Positions 9,291 through 20,421 of a DNA stretch of 64,000 bases are shown piece by piece. The translations under genes and the position numbers were made by a program. Origin of the DNA: Taxillus chinensis (Eukaryota; Streptophyta; Magnoliopsida; Santalales; Loranthaceae); assembly GCA_023512835.1 (NCBI GenBank), contig CM042085.1, forward strand, positions 45,742,189 through 45,806,188, written 5' to 3'. The notes beneath the pieces were generated by a model. It was given only the letters and a program-made list of their open reading frames with translations. It ran no database searches and was not told the DNA's origin. Positions within the stretch are counted from its first letter, which is position 1. Each line of letters starts with the position of its first letter.

Positions 9291-11340
9291 AGCCCAAACT
9301 GCTTGTACAAAGCAAAGGAGATCAAGTTGATGCTGGCCCCTAAATCACATAGCCTCGTCTTTGGGTGCATTGCCAATCACACAAGGGAGATTAAAACTGC
9401 CCGGATCTTTATGCTTGATGGGCAAACTCGTTAAACAACACTTGCTCACCTCGTTAGTGACCGCCACCGTTTCATGATCCCCATATTTCCTCTTCTTCTT
9501 CACAAAATCTTTGATGTACTTTTCTGACCTAGGCATCTGCTCCAAAATTTCCACAAATGGAATATTAATCTCAAGCCGCTTGAATAAACTCAGGAAGCGC
9601 TCATACTCTTCCTCAACCCTCGGTTCCTCGACCTCGAGGAAATGGCATAGTAGGCTCTGAGCTCTTGCCTCTGTTCTTCTGACTATTCTGTCTTGACTCA
9701 ATTTCTTGGTCCTTCTTTTCTTGCACTCTTGGTTCAGCTTTATCTTATTTTCCTTGGTCATCAGCTTCCAAGGGTCTGCTCTGTTCTTCTGGAATTGCCT
9801 TCTTCTTAGGCTCTTTAGCTTCTTTCAGTGCCTTCCCGCTTCTTAGAGTAATAGCCTTGCAGCCTCTCCTTGGGGTTCACCTCAGTATCACTTGGAAAAG
9901 ATTTAGTTGAGACTCCTTGATTTACATTCTGGGCCAAACTCACAAGCGGCTTTTCTATATTCTTCATTGAAGATTCTATGGTGACTACCCTTTCCTCCAA
10001 ATTATCCTCTCTTTTGGTTGGCTCATCCACATTCTGATATACCCTTCCTCTTTTTTGTTGAGGCCGAGGTGTTTCGCTTTCGAATCCTGGAGGTGGGTGT
10101 AAATAATTATCCGTAGCATACTGATTCTGCTTCATCCCTGGGGGTACATATTTGTACCGAAATGAGGTATCTCCCCCTTGGTTCTGATTTTTCCGAAATG
10201 ACTAAGATTTGCTTCCTGGTTCTGGTTGTACCCTTGTGGTTGATATTGAGGATAAAATTGTTGCTTCTGGTACAAGCCCTTTTCTCCAACATAATTTGCT
10301 TCTTGACTCCACTCCAGTCTTGCTCACTCATTGGTAAAGCTTGTTGTGATCCTTCAACTTTAAGAGCCAATACTTCCATGCCTTTCACTAAAGCTTGAAT
10401 CGTGCTTGCATATCATTGGAAGAATTATCAACCTGAAGCTATCTTCTCCCTTGGCTTTGAAGTACGCACATTAGACCACCGCCAATCAGCTAATGACGGC
10501 CTCTCCAAGAGCTCTGGCTGCTGCGTCAGGCTCTAGATTCATCAAGCATCCTCCCAGCAGTTGCATTCACCTTGTCTTGTGAGTGGGACTCGAAGACCCG
10601 TGTAAAAAAGATTCAATTTGAATCCACCTGGGGTCTTCCATGATCAGGGCATCTTCTCACTAAGTCTTTGAAACGCTCCCAAACTTCATGAAGAGTCTCC
10701 ATCTCATCTTGCCTGAATCTGCTAATCACTCCTCGAGCTGGATCACCTTGGAAGGAGGGAAGTACTTTGACATGAACTTGGTGCATCTCCTCCCAAGTGT
10801 TGATTGAACCTGTTAGCAGACTGTTGAACCAGCTAAGAGCTCTATCCCTTAAAGGGAAAGGGAAAAGCCTTAGCTTTATTGCCTCCTCCGATACATTGTT
10901 GATCTTTATGGTGTCACACATCTGGTAGAACCTCATCAAATGCTGGTGTGGATCATCCATGGCTGTTCCTCCAAACGCGTTGTTGCTCACCATGTTGATC
11001 AACGCCGGCTCAGCTCGAAGCTATTTGCTTGGACTCTTGTCTGTTGAATCCCGGAATAGTGGTCCGACATCATCGGTCTCGCATAATCTAAGAAGGTTAG
11101 GGCATAAACCGATTACCCTCTTCTTCTTGATATTGGCCATTGTAATTGGCCCCTCTTTGCGGTGCACCACCATCAGGCCTTAAATCTGCCATCAATTCAC
11201 CCCTTGCGATCGCTCTAAGCCTTGCAATGCTTCTTGACCTCACGTCTTGCTTCCCTAGTCGCTTCTCTACGCCGAGCTCGAATAATCTTTCAGGTTCCCG
11301 ATTAAATGGTATAAACTCCTATCTTGGCATGCACAACTAG
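9291..11340 (-). pseudogene. gag: Athila/Tat-type gag and protease N-terminus
   Basis: This is the minus-strand continuation of the element split by A. Reading from about 11340 downward, the gag capsid domain is clearest at 11002-10613: NNAFGGTAMDDPHQHLMRFYQ, AIKLRLFPFPLRDRALSWFNSL, SRFRQDEMETLHEVWERFKD and LVRRCPDHG. Downstream lies a charged, Gln-rich stretch (10388-9815). The gag-protease junction (9761-9345) follows with KRLEINIPFVEILEQMP, YIKDFVKKKRK and GSFNLPCVIGNAPKDEAM. The D-L-G-A-S protease motif follows at about 9330-9345 after a one-base shift. Multiple stops show an old, inactive copy. Confidence 0.82.
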
Positions 11341-11532
11341 GAATTCCTCAAACACTTGGTGTATGTTCCTGTAAAACAACAAGAACACACCCAACGACTT
11401 GAACAAAAGAAAATAAATAAATAAAAACTCAAAGAAAAATAACAGAAAATAAAAGACAAAATAAAACATCAAGATCGGAATTCAAACAATTTCACTCAAT
11501 GTTGATTTCTAAAGCTAGTCAACCGTTGAATG

Positions 11533-11548
11533 CCCGGCAACGGCGCCA
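11533..11548 (-). other. Primer-binding site (tRNA-Asp) of the Athila-type element
   Basis: The plus strand reads CCCGGCAACGGCGCCA, the 3' end of plant tRNA-Asp. Its complement on the element's sense strand is therefore the primer site, three bases from the LTR. This primer is typical of Athila-branch elements and differs from the tRNA-iMet of the chromoviruses here. The span 11341-11532 is leader with no gene. Confidence 0.85.
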
Positions 11549-11551
11549 ATT

Positions 11552-13040
11552 TGATGAACGGGTATTTCGTGAGCGAAACCCAAGTTAGGGTTAAGCTCCC
11601 GTCGTTTAAATCCCTTCTCAAAATATTAATTCCCTTAACTAATGCTAAATAGAATAGCGACAAGAAAGGGGTCGATCCCACGAGATTACCAAGTTATCTA
11701 GCTTTAACTCAAATCACCAAATTAATCTTGCTTAAAACAATGTCTTGGCAAAAACGAATCCTTTTTATAACTAAAGATCTAATTTTTATTTGGTTTTCCG
11801 AATAAACAAAGAAAGCAAATTGATTTTAGGATTAAGATTCAAGGATTAAAGCATCTAGGATCATAATTTCACCTCCCTATGTTATCTCTACTAGTTCATG
11901 GTATTAAGGTTGTTCGATTGAAAACATGCTAAACATAAGCCAAGGACAACAAATGGTCATTGAGGTCCTTTTAAGAGTTGTATGCCAGAATGGTCATCTA
12001 AACACACAGACATGCAAAGCCAATAAATAATACTTGCAAAAGGATAGTGATCACACCAATTACAAATAAGTTATGAATCTCAATCCCTGAGACTAGGGCT
12101 AAGAATACCAAGGTGTACATCCAAAGATAGAAATTAAGAACAGATTCATAAAACATGCAAATCTCAATCATCCAAACCCAATATTCATAAACACGGCAAA
12201 GCAACAAGGGGGCTACATTGCTCCCCCTAGATTATAAGAACTACTCACCCATGATTACAAGCAAAACCATAGCAAGAAAGCTAAACATCTTCTTCTAATC
12301 CACGCGCGCAACAAGACTTCAAATCCAGGCTCCAAAATCTGCGACGGCTGCTCTCCTAGGTCAAGGAGAAACCTCCAAGTCGTGAAGCCTCTCTCTCTCT
12401 CTAAAAACGTGTAGGGGGGTCTAGGATGCATAGCAGAGGGCGTGGAGGCTTCATTTATAGAGGTTGGATGGGCTTTGAGGTGTGTACCCTAGCCCATCTA
12501 TCAAAACGACGTAGTTTTGATAAGTGACACTCCAAACATTAAAATCTCTATCTTCCATCCACAATTTGGACATGGCCTTCGGAACAAATGATCAGCATGA
12601 AGAAATGATAGGATCGGTCCAAAAATATCTCGCACGTCAATTTGCACGTGATATGGTGAATTCACGTGCAGCTCTAATTTAGCTCAAACTTCTCCCCAAG
12701 CTTCCTTGCATCCTGTAGAGGCCTGAGAAGCAAAAATATGCTTGCACGTGAAATGGGTGAATTCACGTGCAGCTCCAAATGCTCTGAAATTTCTGTGGTA
12801 GGTAGAGGACATCATTCTAAGTAACTTTTATTCTTGCACGCCAATTGTTTGAGGCCATCTACTATGTCAAAAGTGAGCTCCAAAATCTGCCAAAACAGCT
12901 TAAAAACGCATGTATTTGCAAATAGCATCTTCCTAGGGGTTAGAGCAAATATATATGATATATGAAGCAATAAGTCTCTAATCATGCTCTTAAACATCCT
13001 AAATAAACACTAGAATAACGGCATAAAATGCACGTTATCA
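11552..13040 (-). repeat. 5' LTR of the Athila-type element
   Basis: This 1489-bp LTR reads, in element sense, from TGATAACGTGCATTTTATGCC to ...CCCGTTCATCA. Its U3 (about 12900-12500) contains CACGTG motifs, the conserved block TTAGAATGATGTCCTCTA (12800-12835), an ACGT palindrome (12500-12521) and a TATA box (CTATAAATGA, complement of 12452-12461), then a GA tract (12391-12402). The related LTR at 62831-64000 starts with the same bases. The U3 resembles the chromovirus LTRs, although the LTR ends and primer site do not. Confidence 0.85.
12452..12521 (-). promoter_or_regulatory. LTR promoter of the Athila-type element
   Basis: One palindrome with arms ATCAAAAC/GTTTTGAT around an ACGT core (12500-12521) stands about 40 bp upstream of a CTATAAATGA TATA box (12461-12452) in element sense. 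This is the same arrangement as the chromovirus LTR promoter at 775-851. Confidence 0.7.
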
Positions 13041-13282
13041 TCTCCCACTAGTGGTGGTGGTGGCGGTGACACCTGCTGTGCTACCATCTCACGGCGCACC
13101 TCCTCCCGAACCTCTTGCCGGATACCCTCCCTCAGCTCTTGGACTTCCTGTCGGATGCCCTCTCGCAACTGTGCCAACAACAGCGCATGTCCTTCAGCGG
13201 GCTGCCCTGGACCTAGTCCCTCAAGGGCAGATGACTCATCAGCCACTGCCCCAGACACACATATTGCTCTCCTCAGTGGCAT
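13041..13282 (-). pseudogene. gag: Gag N-terminus of chromovirus D0, cut by the Athila LTR
   Basis: The minus-strand ATG at 13282 opens a frame MPLRRAICVSGAVADESS close to the gag start of A. It runs through the duplicated segment LREGIRQEVQE/LREGIRQEVRE and a proline run (about 13065-13045). At 13041 it meets the Athila LTR and continues only into LTR sequence. The remainder of D0 gag and pol would lie left of the window. Confidence 0.82.
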
Positions 13283-13749
13283 TCTTACTACACAAAGTAA
13301 GAAAGACAATCGTCAAAATGCGTTTCAAAATCTATCGCGTGTCACTACTTCTACCCCATTCATCAAGTCAATTATCACATAGCTTTACACACTTTGCACA
13401 CATTTCAGTTCTCATTAAGTCAGATTGCACAAGCAGCATTTCCACGAGCACACAGCTCAAGTTATCACAAAATTAGAGTTGCACAGATTAAATCACGTTC
13501 CTCGTATTTTCCTATCACATGCTTTATCTCAGTTATCCACACAATCACACATAGACAACAAATGCAACTAGTGCCCTAATGCCAATGCATGCAAATCCTA
13601 CCATAGGACTGGACTACCCCAAGTACACCTTAGAGGCTCAAAGAGGACCATGTTGATTAGGCATGTCCCTCCAAGCTCCTCTAAAGGACTGAAGATAACC
13701 AAATCCGCCCACTACCGTAGGCCAACTAGACCATGCTTTGATACCATAT
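13283..13749 (-). other. Leader and primer-binding site of chromovirus D0
   Basis: The primer site is the complement of 13735-13746. It reads TGGTATCAAAGC, one base off the tRNA-iMet match, which suggests an old copy. The leader between it and gag has no gene or clear motif. Confidence 0.75.
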
Positions 13750-14964
13750 TGTCATGCCCTGGATTTCCAACCCGAGGAAACCGGTTCGTGACTCCCCTTT
13801 ACCCACCAGGTGGGCAAGGGGTTGGGATTACTTCCACATAGGACATTATGCACATCCACTTTAAATATTCACAAAAACAAAATCATATTATTAATTTCAA
13901 ACCACAATAAATGTTACAAACCAAACATGCCTTTATTACAATTAAATTTCCCCTTACAATATCTCCCCACTAGGGTTACAAAGGTCCCACAAAAAGTAAC
14001 AACACAAAATAATATTAAACAAGGCAAAGCAAAACTGTCCTCCACCTTGGTGCTCCCTCCTAACACCTGTAGGTTCCTGAAAAGTAAACAAAACACAATG
14101 GGAGGGGTGAGCAACCACAGCTCAGTACGGATCATGTCTCCCCAACCCATCCCATCCTCCTCACATGTACATGTTGACGTGCACGAGTGCAGTGCCATGG
14201 TAATACTATACAGATAGGCCATAATTAACATTTACACACAAACAAGCCACATCAACAGGTACAACCATTCCCACAGCCACACATGCTCCATAACCAGCCA
14301 CGGGCTTCCACAGCCACTAGGCTCCATAACCAGCCATGGGCTTCCACAGCCACCGGGCTCCATAACCAGCCACGGGCTTCCACAGCCACCGGGCTCCATA
14401 ACCAGCCACGAAGGCTCCAGCAACACAGGCTCCAACCTCAGCCACACAGGCATACAATCAAACGCATAACATACATCATAGCCACACAGGCATATAATCA
14501 AACACATAGCATACATCACAGCCACACAGGCATATAATCAAACACATAGCATGCATCTCGATCAATAATCATTATATCAAGTATATTTCCCCCGGAAATC
14601 TCAAGGTTTCCCCACGTGAACCTACAACGGAATGAAGTGTAACAAACAACTGATATTCCCAATCACCTCCAAGGCCCACTGCCTCGCAACGAACCCCGAG
14701 AGTTCCCATACCACCGGATGCAACATCAAAACCAAACAAAATATGCGATTGAAGGCCAACATCCATATAGAAGATCACACCTATATGGATTTACATATAT
14801 ATATTATAACAACAAGGACAATACTCTACAAATCATCCACCACAGGCCTAACCCTAGAATAGATACCAGAAGAGAGAACCCCTACCTCAAAAGGTTCCTC
14901 CTTGCTCGTGCTCCCACACTAAACGCCGTCCACCCACGTGAATCACCATAAGCGGCAATGATCA

Positions 14965-15035
<71 letters not shown>

Positions 15036-15652
15036 CTATCTGACGACAGTCTGGTCGGTTGCGTAAAGAAACCCTAAACCTAAAACAAAGAGACCTCCAC
15101 CTCCTTATATAGACACCTCACTTATCAAAACGACGTAGTTTTGATAAGTGAAACCCAACGTTAAAACGACGTAGTTTTAATAAATGAAATCCCACCATCA
15201 AAATGACGTAGTTTTGATAAAGGGAACATGCTACAACCTTCTCGCATCCACACAAGACAAAATACCTACAATTCAAACATGGCCCTTAAGGAAAAGATGA
15301 TCAACGTAACAAAATGAAGAAGATGATGCAAAAACATGGCTGCACGTGACAAAGGCCATTGTCACATGCAAGCTCCAAATGCCCTAAGATTTTGCCATAA
15401 GACTTAGAATAACTTCTAGAAGGCTCGCACGCTAAAACACCACTGCCCGTGACAATCCATTATCATGTGCATTGTCATGTGTACCCCCTAAAGGTTCCCT
15501 CTTGGGCTCATCTCTTACCTCAAGCTTGCCCATCATCATACAAAGTGTTCAAGCCAATGTGTGTGGGAATAAAACTCCTTAAAACCCAACAATTGCCACC
15601 CTAAAAGGCAAAAGCGTGACTAACTCTACATCCCAAAACATGGGTCATTACG
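13750..15652 (-). repeat. 5' LTR of chromovirus D0 (divergent family)
   Basis: On the plus strand this LTR begins TGTCATGCCCTGG and ends near GGGTCATTAC at 15652. The terminal CA is degraded, so the end is good to a few bases. It contains the leader hairpin (14761-14790), three ACGT palindromes (15124-15145, 15161-15182, 15198-15219) and a long CT/TATC microsatellite. Tandem units of about 37 nt (GGGCTTCCACAGCCACC type, 14285-14410) and about 40 nt (CCACACAGGCATATAATCAA type, 14440-14550) are also present. The same family is represented by E at 60035-61839. Confidence 0.8.
14970..15041. repeat. (CT)n(TATC)n microsatellite
   Basis: About 48 bp of CT repeat run directly into six TATC units. 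It is the expanded form of the GA tract found in the leader of every chromovirus LTR here. Confidence 0.95.
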
Positions 15653-17209
15653 GTAAGAAACAAGGGCAACCACCTCCAACTTGTGTCTCTACTCTTGTTT
15701 TCTATCACAGATAGAAGCTAAAGATGGTGGATGAAGCTCTTCAAGATTCAAACTGGATAGATGCTATGCAAGAAGAGCTTAATCAGTTCAAGAGGAACGA
15801 TGTGTGGACACTCGTACCAAGGCCTTGGTCGCAACAAGTAATTGGAGTTAAATGGGTGTTTTGGAACAAACTTGATACTGATGGAATAGTAATCTAGAAC
15901 AAAGCTTGACTGGTAGCCAAAGGATATTGTCAAGAAGAAGGCATTGATTATGATGAAACTTTTGCTCCAGTAGCTAGACTTGAGGCGATCCAAATGTTCC
16001 TGGCGTATGCATCATACAAAAACTTCACAGTTTATCAAATGGATGTCAAGAGCGCTTTTCTTAATGGAGATCTTCAAAACGAGGTTTATGTCAAACAACC
16101 TCTGCGATTCATTGAACACAAAGCTGAACATATGGTGTATAAACTTCGGAAAGCTTTGTATGGATTGAAGCAAGCTCCAAGAACCTGGTACGACACACTG
16201 TCAGAATTCTTGCTCGAACACAACTTCAGAAAAGGGAAGATAGACACCACATTATTCTTACGTAAAGAGAAGGGTCATTCTCTGATCATACAAATTTATG
16301 TGGATGACATCATTTTCGGATCATCTAATCTGAAGCTTTGTGAAGAGTTTGCGAAGTTGACGACTGGCAAGTTTGAAATGAGCATGATGGGAGAATTATC
16401 GTACTTCCTTGGAATAGAAGTTAAACAAAAGAAGGACAGAATCTTCATCAACCAAGCTAAGTACACACGTGACTTAATCAAGAAGTTCGGAATGCAAAAC
16501 TCAACTCCTGTGAAGACTCCCATGCCGATGGTGCGAAGTTAGATCCTGATCTTAACGGAGAATCAGTAAATGTGACTGAATACAAAGGTATGATAGGATC
16601 ATTGCTGTATCTTATGGTAAGTCGCCCGGATATCATATTCGCAACCTGCATATGTGCAAGATATCAGGCGAATCCTAAAGAGTCACACATGCTTCATGTC
16701 AAACAGATATTACGGTATCTTAAAGGGACCCGTGAATTTGGGACTTTGGTATCCGAAGGAGTCCAACTTCTCTTTATCCGGATATTTAGATGCTGATTTT
16801 GTCGGGTGTCGCATAGACAGGAAGAGCACTAGTGGTACTTGTCAATTTAGTAAAGCGGAATTCCGTATCAACCTTTATTGCCTAGGCGGAATACATAGGC
16901 TGTTGGGAGTTGCTGCGCATAGCTTCTCTGGATGCAAAGTCAACTTACTGACTACGGTTTTAACATGACATCTATTCCATTATACTGTGACAACACCAAT
17001 GCAATTGCCATCAGCAATAATCCTATCATGCACCCAAAGACAAAACACATTGAAGTCGGGTATCACTTCATCCGAGATGATGTTCTTAAAAAGCACATAT
17101 CTCTCGAACATGTTACTACGGATGATCAATCAGGACATACTCACCAAGCCCCCACCTGATGCAAGATTTTCTAAACTTCCTCAAATTAGGTATGCTTGAC
17201 CTTTCGTGA
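15653..17209 (+). pseudogene. pol: Reverse transcriptase and RNase H of S1
   Basis: The reading starts in the linker after integrase and enters the copia reverse transcriptase near 15724 ([12 protein letters not shown] sequence, stop at about 15898). The long frame 15994-16542 has [27 protein letters not shown], catalytic YVDD (about 16300) in [11 protein letters not shown], and YFLGIEVKQ. RNase H follows: MIGSLLYLMVSRPDI, DADFVGC, YCDNTNAIAISNNP and the terminal MLDLS with a stop at 17207-17209. The YVDD site is intact, unlike in S2. Breaks near 16542, 16740 and 16850 make it inactive as read. Confidence 0.85.
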
Positions 17210-18785
17210 TAGCTTCTCATTTATTCATTCAACAAGTATCTCTTTTAGAACACGATCGTATTTCATGATGAACGTTAGACACTTACTATTCTTACTATTG
17301 ATCATCTTTACTTGTGTCATGCATAGTGCTCGATAATATTCTCATACTTTCATGTGGGAGGATGCTTGCGTTCAGATCAAGTCACTTAAGCTAACATAAT
17401 TAAAGATATATGAATAAAACCTCATTAGGATTTCATGATTCCAATTTTCATCTCTTACCACATGTTCAATGCTTTTTCATAACGATTGCAATATTAACAT
17501 GCCTGGTTGAAGAAATGAAATGGGTTAGCTTGGAATGCCTGGTGGATGAAATCACGATTTGCGATCGATCAGCTTCAAGTGGAGTTTTCCTCAAGGATAG
17601 ACAGCAATTTCTCAAGATCTGAATATTGAGCAGGAAATGTCCATCGAGAGGATCGCATGGTCTAATGGGGAGAAAAAGCTTTATCAATTACCCAAGTAAT
17701 ACCCCCCTTATATGTCTCGTGACCTCTTTCTTGGCGATCTATCCGAGGGGAGTCTTTCTCGAGAGGATCGCACGATCTAAGGGGAGCAAAAGCTTCATCT
17801 ATTACTTCAGTAATAACCTCAAGATATGTCTCGGATGCTCTACCTTATAACTCTCACTTTTGGATCAGATTGGGCATGCATTGTTGAATCGAAATTATGG
17901 CATGATTGAATGTTTTTTGTTTCTTCAACTATGCAATTTAATATAATAATCAATTAATTATTTCTGGCATGTGTTCTTTAATCCATTCTCACTCATGAAT
18001 CTTAAGTTGGGCAACTCATATAGATGTAATTCATCTTAGCTGCGTCATTAAGCATGAAGATTTCACTATGTTGACCAATATGAACTTATGTGTTTCTTAT
18101 CTGACATATATTTTGATTTCAGTAAAAATGATCCTTAACTCGTATGTATGTGTCTCGCTTCATTTTTTAATGTATAAGTTACGATTATTTTAGTTCGGAT
18201 GATGCTGACTTTTCTGTATCTATTTTATATCCGTACTAATTCTAACCTGTTAACTCTTCTGTTCTTTTAGTTTATCTTTGTGAAGCTACAGGTTTAGATT
18301 CTCTTTGCATTTTCATTGATGTATATCTTGTTTGATGTCTCAGATTTGAAGCGTTGTGGTACTTCTTTTCTATTCGGCTTCAAGGCAGCAAAGGAATCTA
18401 CTTTTCTCTTATAGCACCTATTTCTGCGGACTCAGTCTGTTTTTCATCCGGATATTCTTCTACGTATTATCTTTAACCCGGATGATAGTCGGTTCAATTC
18501 CTCTTGACTCTTGAAACTCTCAAATCGTGATAAATAGAGTATTATCTTACATCGTGTATTTTTGAGGATGAATAATGATGGTCCATTTAATGCACGTCTC
18601 GAGCCTGGCAATTAGTCACTTTATTTTCCGGAAGAAGGCATACGGCTGTCATTAATGCTTGGTTCTGCTTCCTCCACGTCATCTCTTTACTCGGGGGTGC
18701 CAACTATCAAGTTTAATGACATCAGATTATCATGCGGTTTACCGTTCATTTCACTTAAACCCTAGACCCGCCGACATCCAATGAC
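17210..18785 (+). other. Pol-ORF3 spacer of S1
   Basis: This is about 1.6 kb without a credible gene. It is alignable by eye to the S2 spacer (53868-52286). It contains an imperfect direct repeat of about 120 bp (units near 17637-17735 and 17757-17850). Each unit has GAGAGGATCGCA, a purine run (AATGGGGAGAAAAAG or AAGGGGAGCAAAAG) and an ATTACTTCAGTAAT-like dyad. Both units also occur in S2. Towards 18780 the two copies become most similar, just before the putative ORF3 promoter. Confidence 0.65.
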
Positions 18786-18902
18786 CTCCTATATATAACC
18801 TAAGCCTTCACACAAAGAGTGACTTATTACTCTCACATTTCATTATTGCTTTTCATCTTCTCTCAACCCTAAATTTCCTTTCCCTTCGCTGCATCCAATC
18901 CC
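18786..18902 (+). promoter_or_regulatory. Putative internal promoter of ORF3 in S1
   Basis: A TATATATAA box at 18790-18798 lies 105-113 bp upstream of the ORF3 ATG (18903). The leader between is CT-rich with no upstream ATG. S2 has a TATA-like box at the same distance (52275-52282, start at 52166). This suggests ORF3 is transcribed separately from gag-pol. Confidence 0.55.
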
Positions 18903-19687
18903 ATGGCACCCAAGAATGTATTTTTCAGGTGTTAATCCAGGTCATCTTGTTGATTGGAACGTTGTTTCCAATCCCCCGGCATGGTTTCGGAACTCCACGC
19001 ATTCCTTATCGCTAGCCATCTTCTTGATCAGGTGTCTAATCCAGTTGACCTTCTTATTGATGACATCACTGAATACTATCGGAATATTTGCTGCACCGCC
19101 TCTCACATCTCATCCAGAGTTCGGGGTGAGTCCATTGTCATCAACCCTGACATCCTTCCTGCTGCTCTCCATCTCCCCACCGGTACTCATCAGCGACCAG
19201 ACCCAGAACCGAGGGCTGCTTCAATGGGCTGCATATATAAAGGGAAGGAATACAAACTGAAGTCCTTCCAAGGTTGCTATAGATGTATGGCGACCATTCT
19301 GAGCCGGTGCTTTCTGGATTGCACAACAACCCTCTACTCCATCCCGTACGACCTGCTCCTAGCAATGTACAGAGTCTTTGAGGGTCTCCCAATGGATTGG
19401 GGGACTTTCCTATTCCTACTGCTAGGAAACAACTGAAAGAATCAATCTTTTAGGCAGATACTCAGTATTATCTTTCGGCATCTTCGTCCGTTCCACTTCA
19501 ACGGAAATGGCGTCATCCCTTTTCCCCAGGCCTTCTATCTTTGCAATCTTATGCCTGATGGGAATCTGACGGCCCACTGGCCCTCTCGCTCGCTATCCGC
19601 CTCCTCCTCGCTTCGGAACAATAGGGTAGCTCGGTTGGTGACCTAGCCGACAGCTCTTCCCCCAAGGTCAGCTCTACCCACCGGTCC
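18903..19687 (+). pseudogene. ORF3, N-terminal part, in S1
   Basis: This is an extra gene downstream of pol, in the position where Sireviruses carry an envelope-like gene. The ATG at 18903 (ATCCCATGGCA context) gives MAPKN, then a frameshift leads to SGVNPGHLVDW. The rest follows in a shifted frame from 18954: NPVDLLIDDITEYYRNI, SSRVRGESIVINPDILPAALHL, then Y-rich sequence to 19436. The pattern of a helix with a Y-x-x-I segment followed by VRGESIxIxPxxLxAAL resembles the 'putative plant transposon protein' domain found in plant retroelement ORFs. That is recognition by eye, not a search. Chromovirus B interrupts it at 19687/37567 with a GGTCC duplication. Function is unknown. Confidence 0.65.
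19683..19687. repeat. Target-site duplication of element B (left copy)
   Basis: GGTCC at 19683-19687 is repeated exactly at 37567-37571 after the terminal CA of B. Confidence 0.92.
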
Positions 19688-20377
19688 TGTAAGGACCCGT
19701 ACCTTGAGTTAGTCACAGTTTTGCCTTCTAAGTAGAGTTTTTTCTAGATTTTGACCTAGTGAATGGGCTCAAATGAATTCACGTGCAAAAGGAAAGATGC
19801 TTAGAATGATGTCCTCTATCTACCACAGAAGTTTCAGGCCAAACAGACGTGTATGTGAGGTGCACGTGAAATGGACCCATTTCACGTGCAAGTGTGGTTG
19901 TCTTCTAAATGATGCAAGGAGGCTAGGGGTTAAGTTTGGGTGCATTTGGAGTGCATATGGAGTTGCACGTGAATTGGGGAATTCACGTTCAAATTGGCGT
20001 GCGGCCATATTTTTGCATGGTTCCCTTGGTTTTGACATTCTAATGATCTTTCTCCAAAGGACCATGTTGAAATTCTGAGTATTTTGGCCTATATGGGTTC
20101 GGAAAGGTGCTAACTTGTGTGATCAAAACTACGTCATTTTGATCCTGCGATTTACTTAATCAAAACTACGTCGTTTTGATGTGGGTAGTGTCTATATAAT
20201 GAGGGCTTAAGTTCTTCTTTGCTGCACTTGCGCAGGAGAGAGAGAGAGAGAGAGAGAGGATCTCCGGGCAGTTGCCGTGGTGGTTCGCGTCGTTGGAAGG
20301 TGTCTAGCGTGGAGGTTAGGACAAAAGTCCGAGGTAGGGATTCATGTTTTTCCTAACTCTCCTCTCGTTCTAGGATA

Positions 20378-20421
<44 letters not shown>

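Noticed and set aside
11533..11548. tRNA-Asp-like 3' sequence on the plus strand
   Set aside because: Only the terminal 16 bases are present and they adjoin an LTR. It is the primer-binding site of a minus-strand element, not a tRNA gene.
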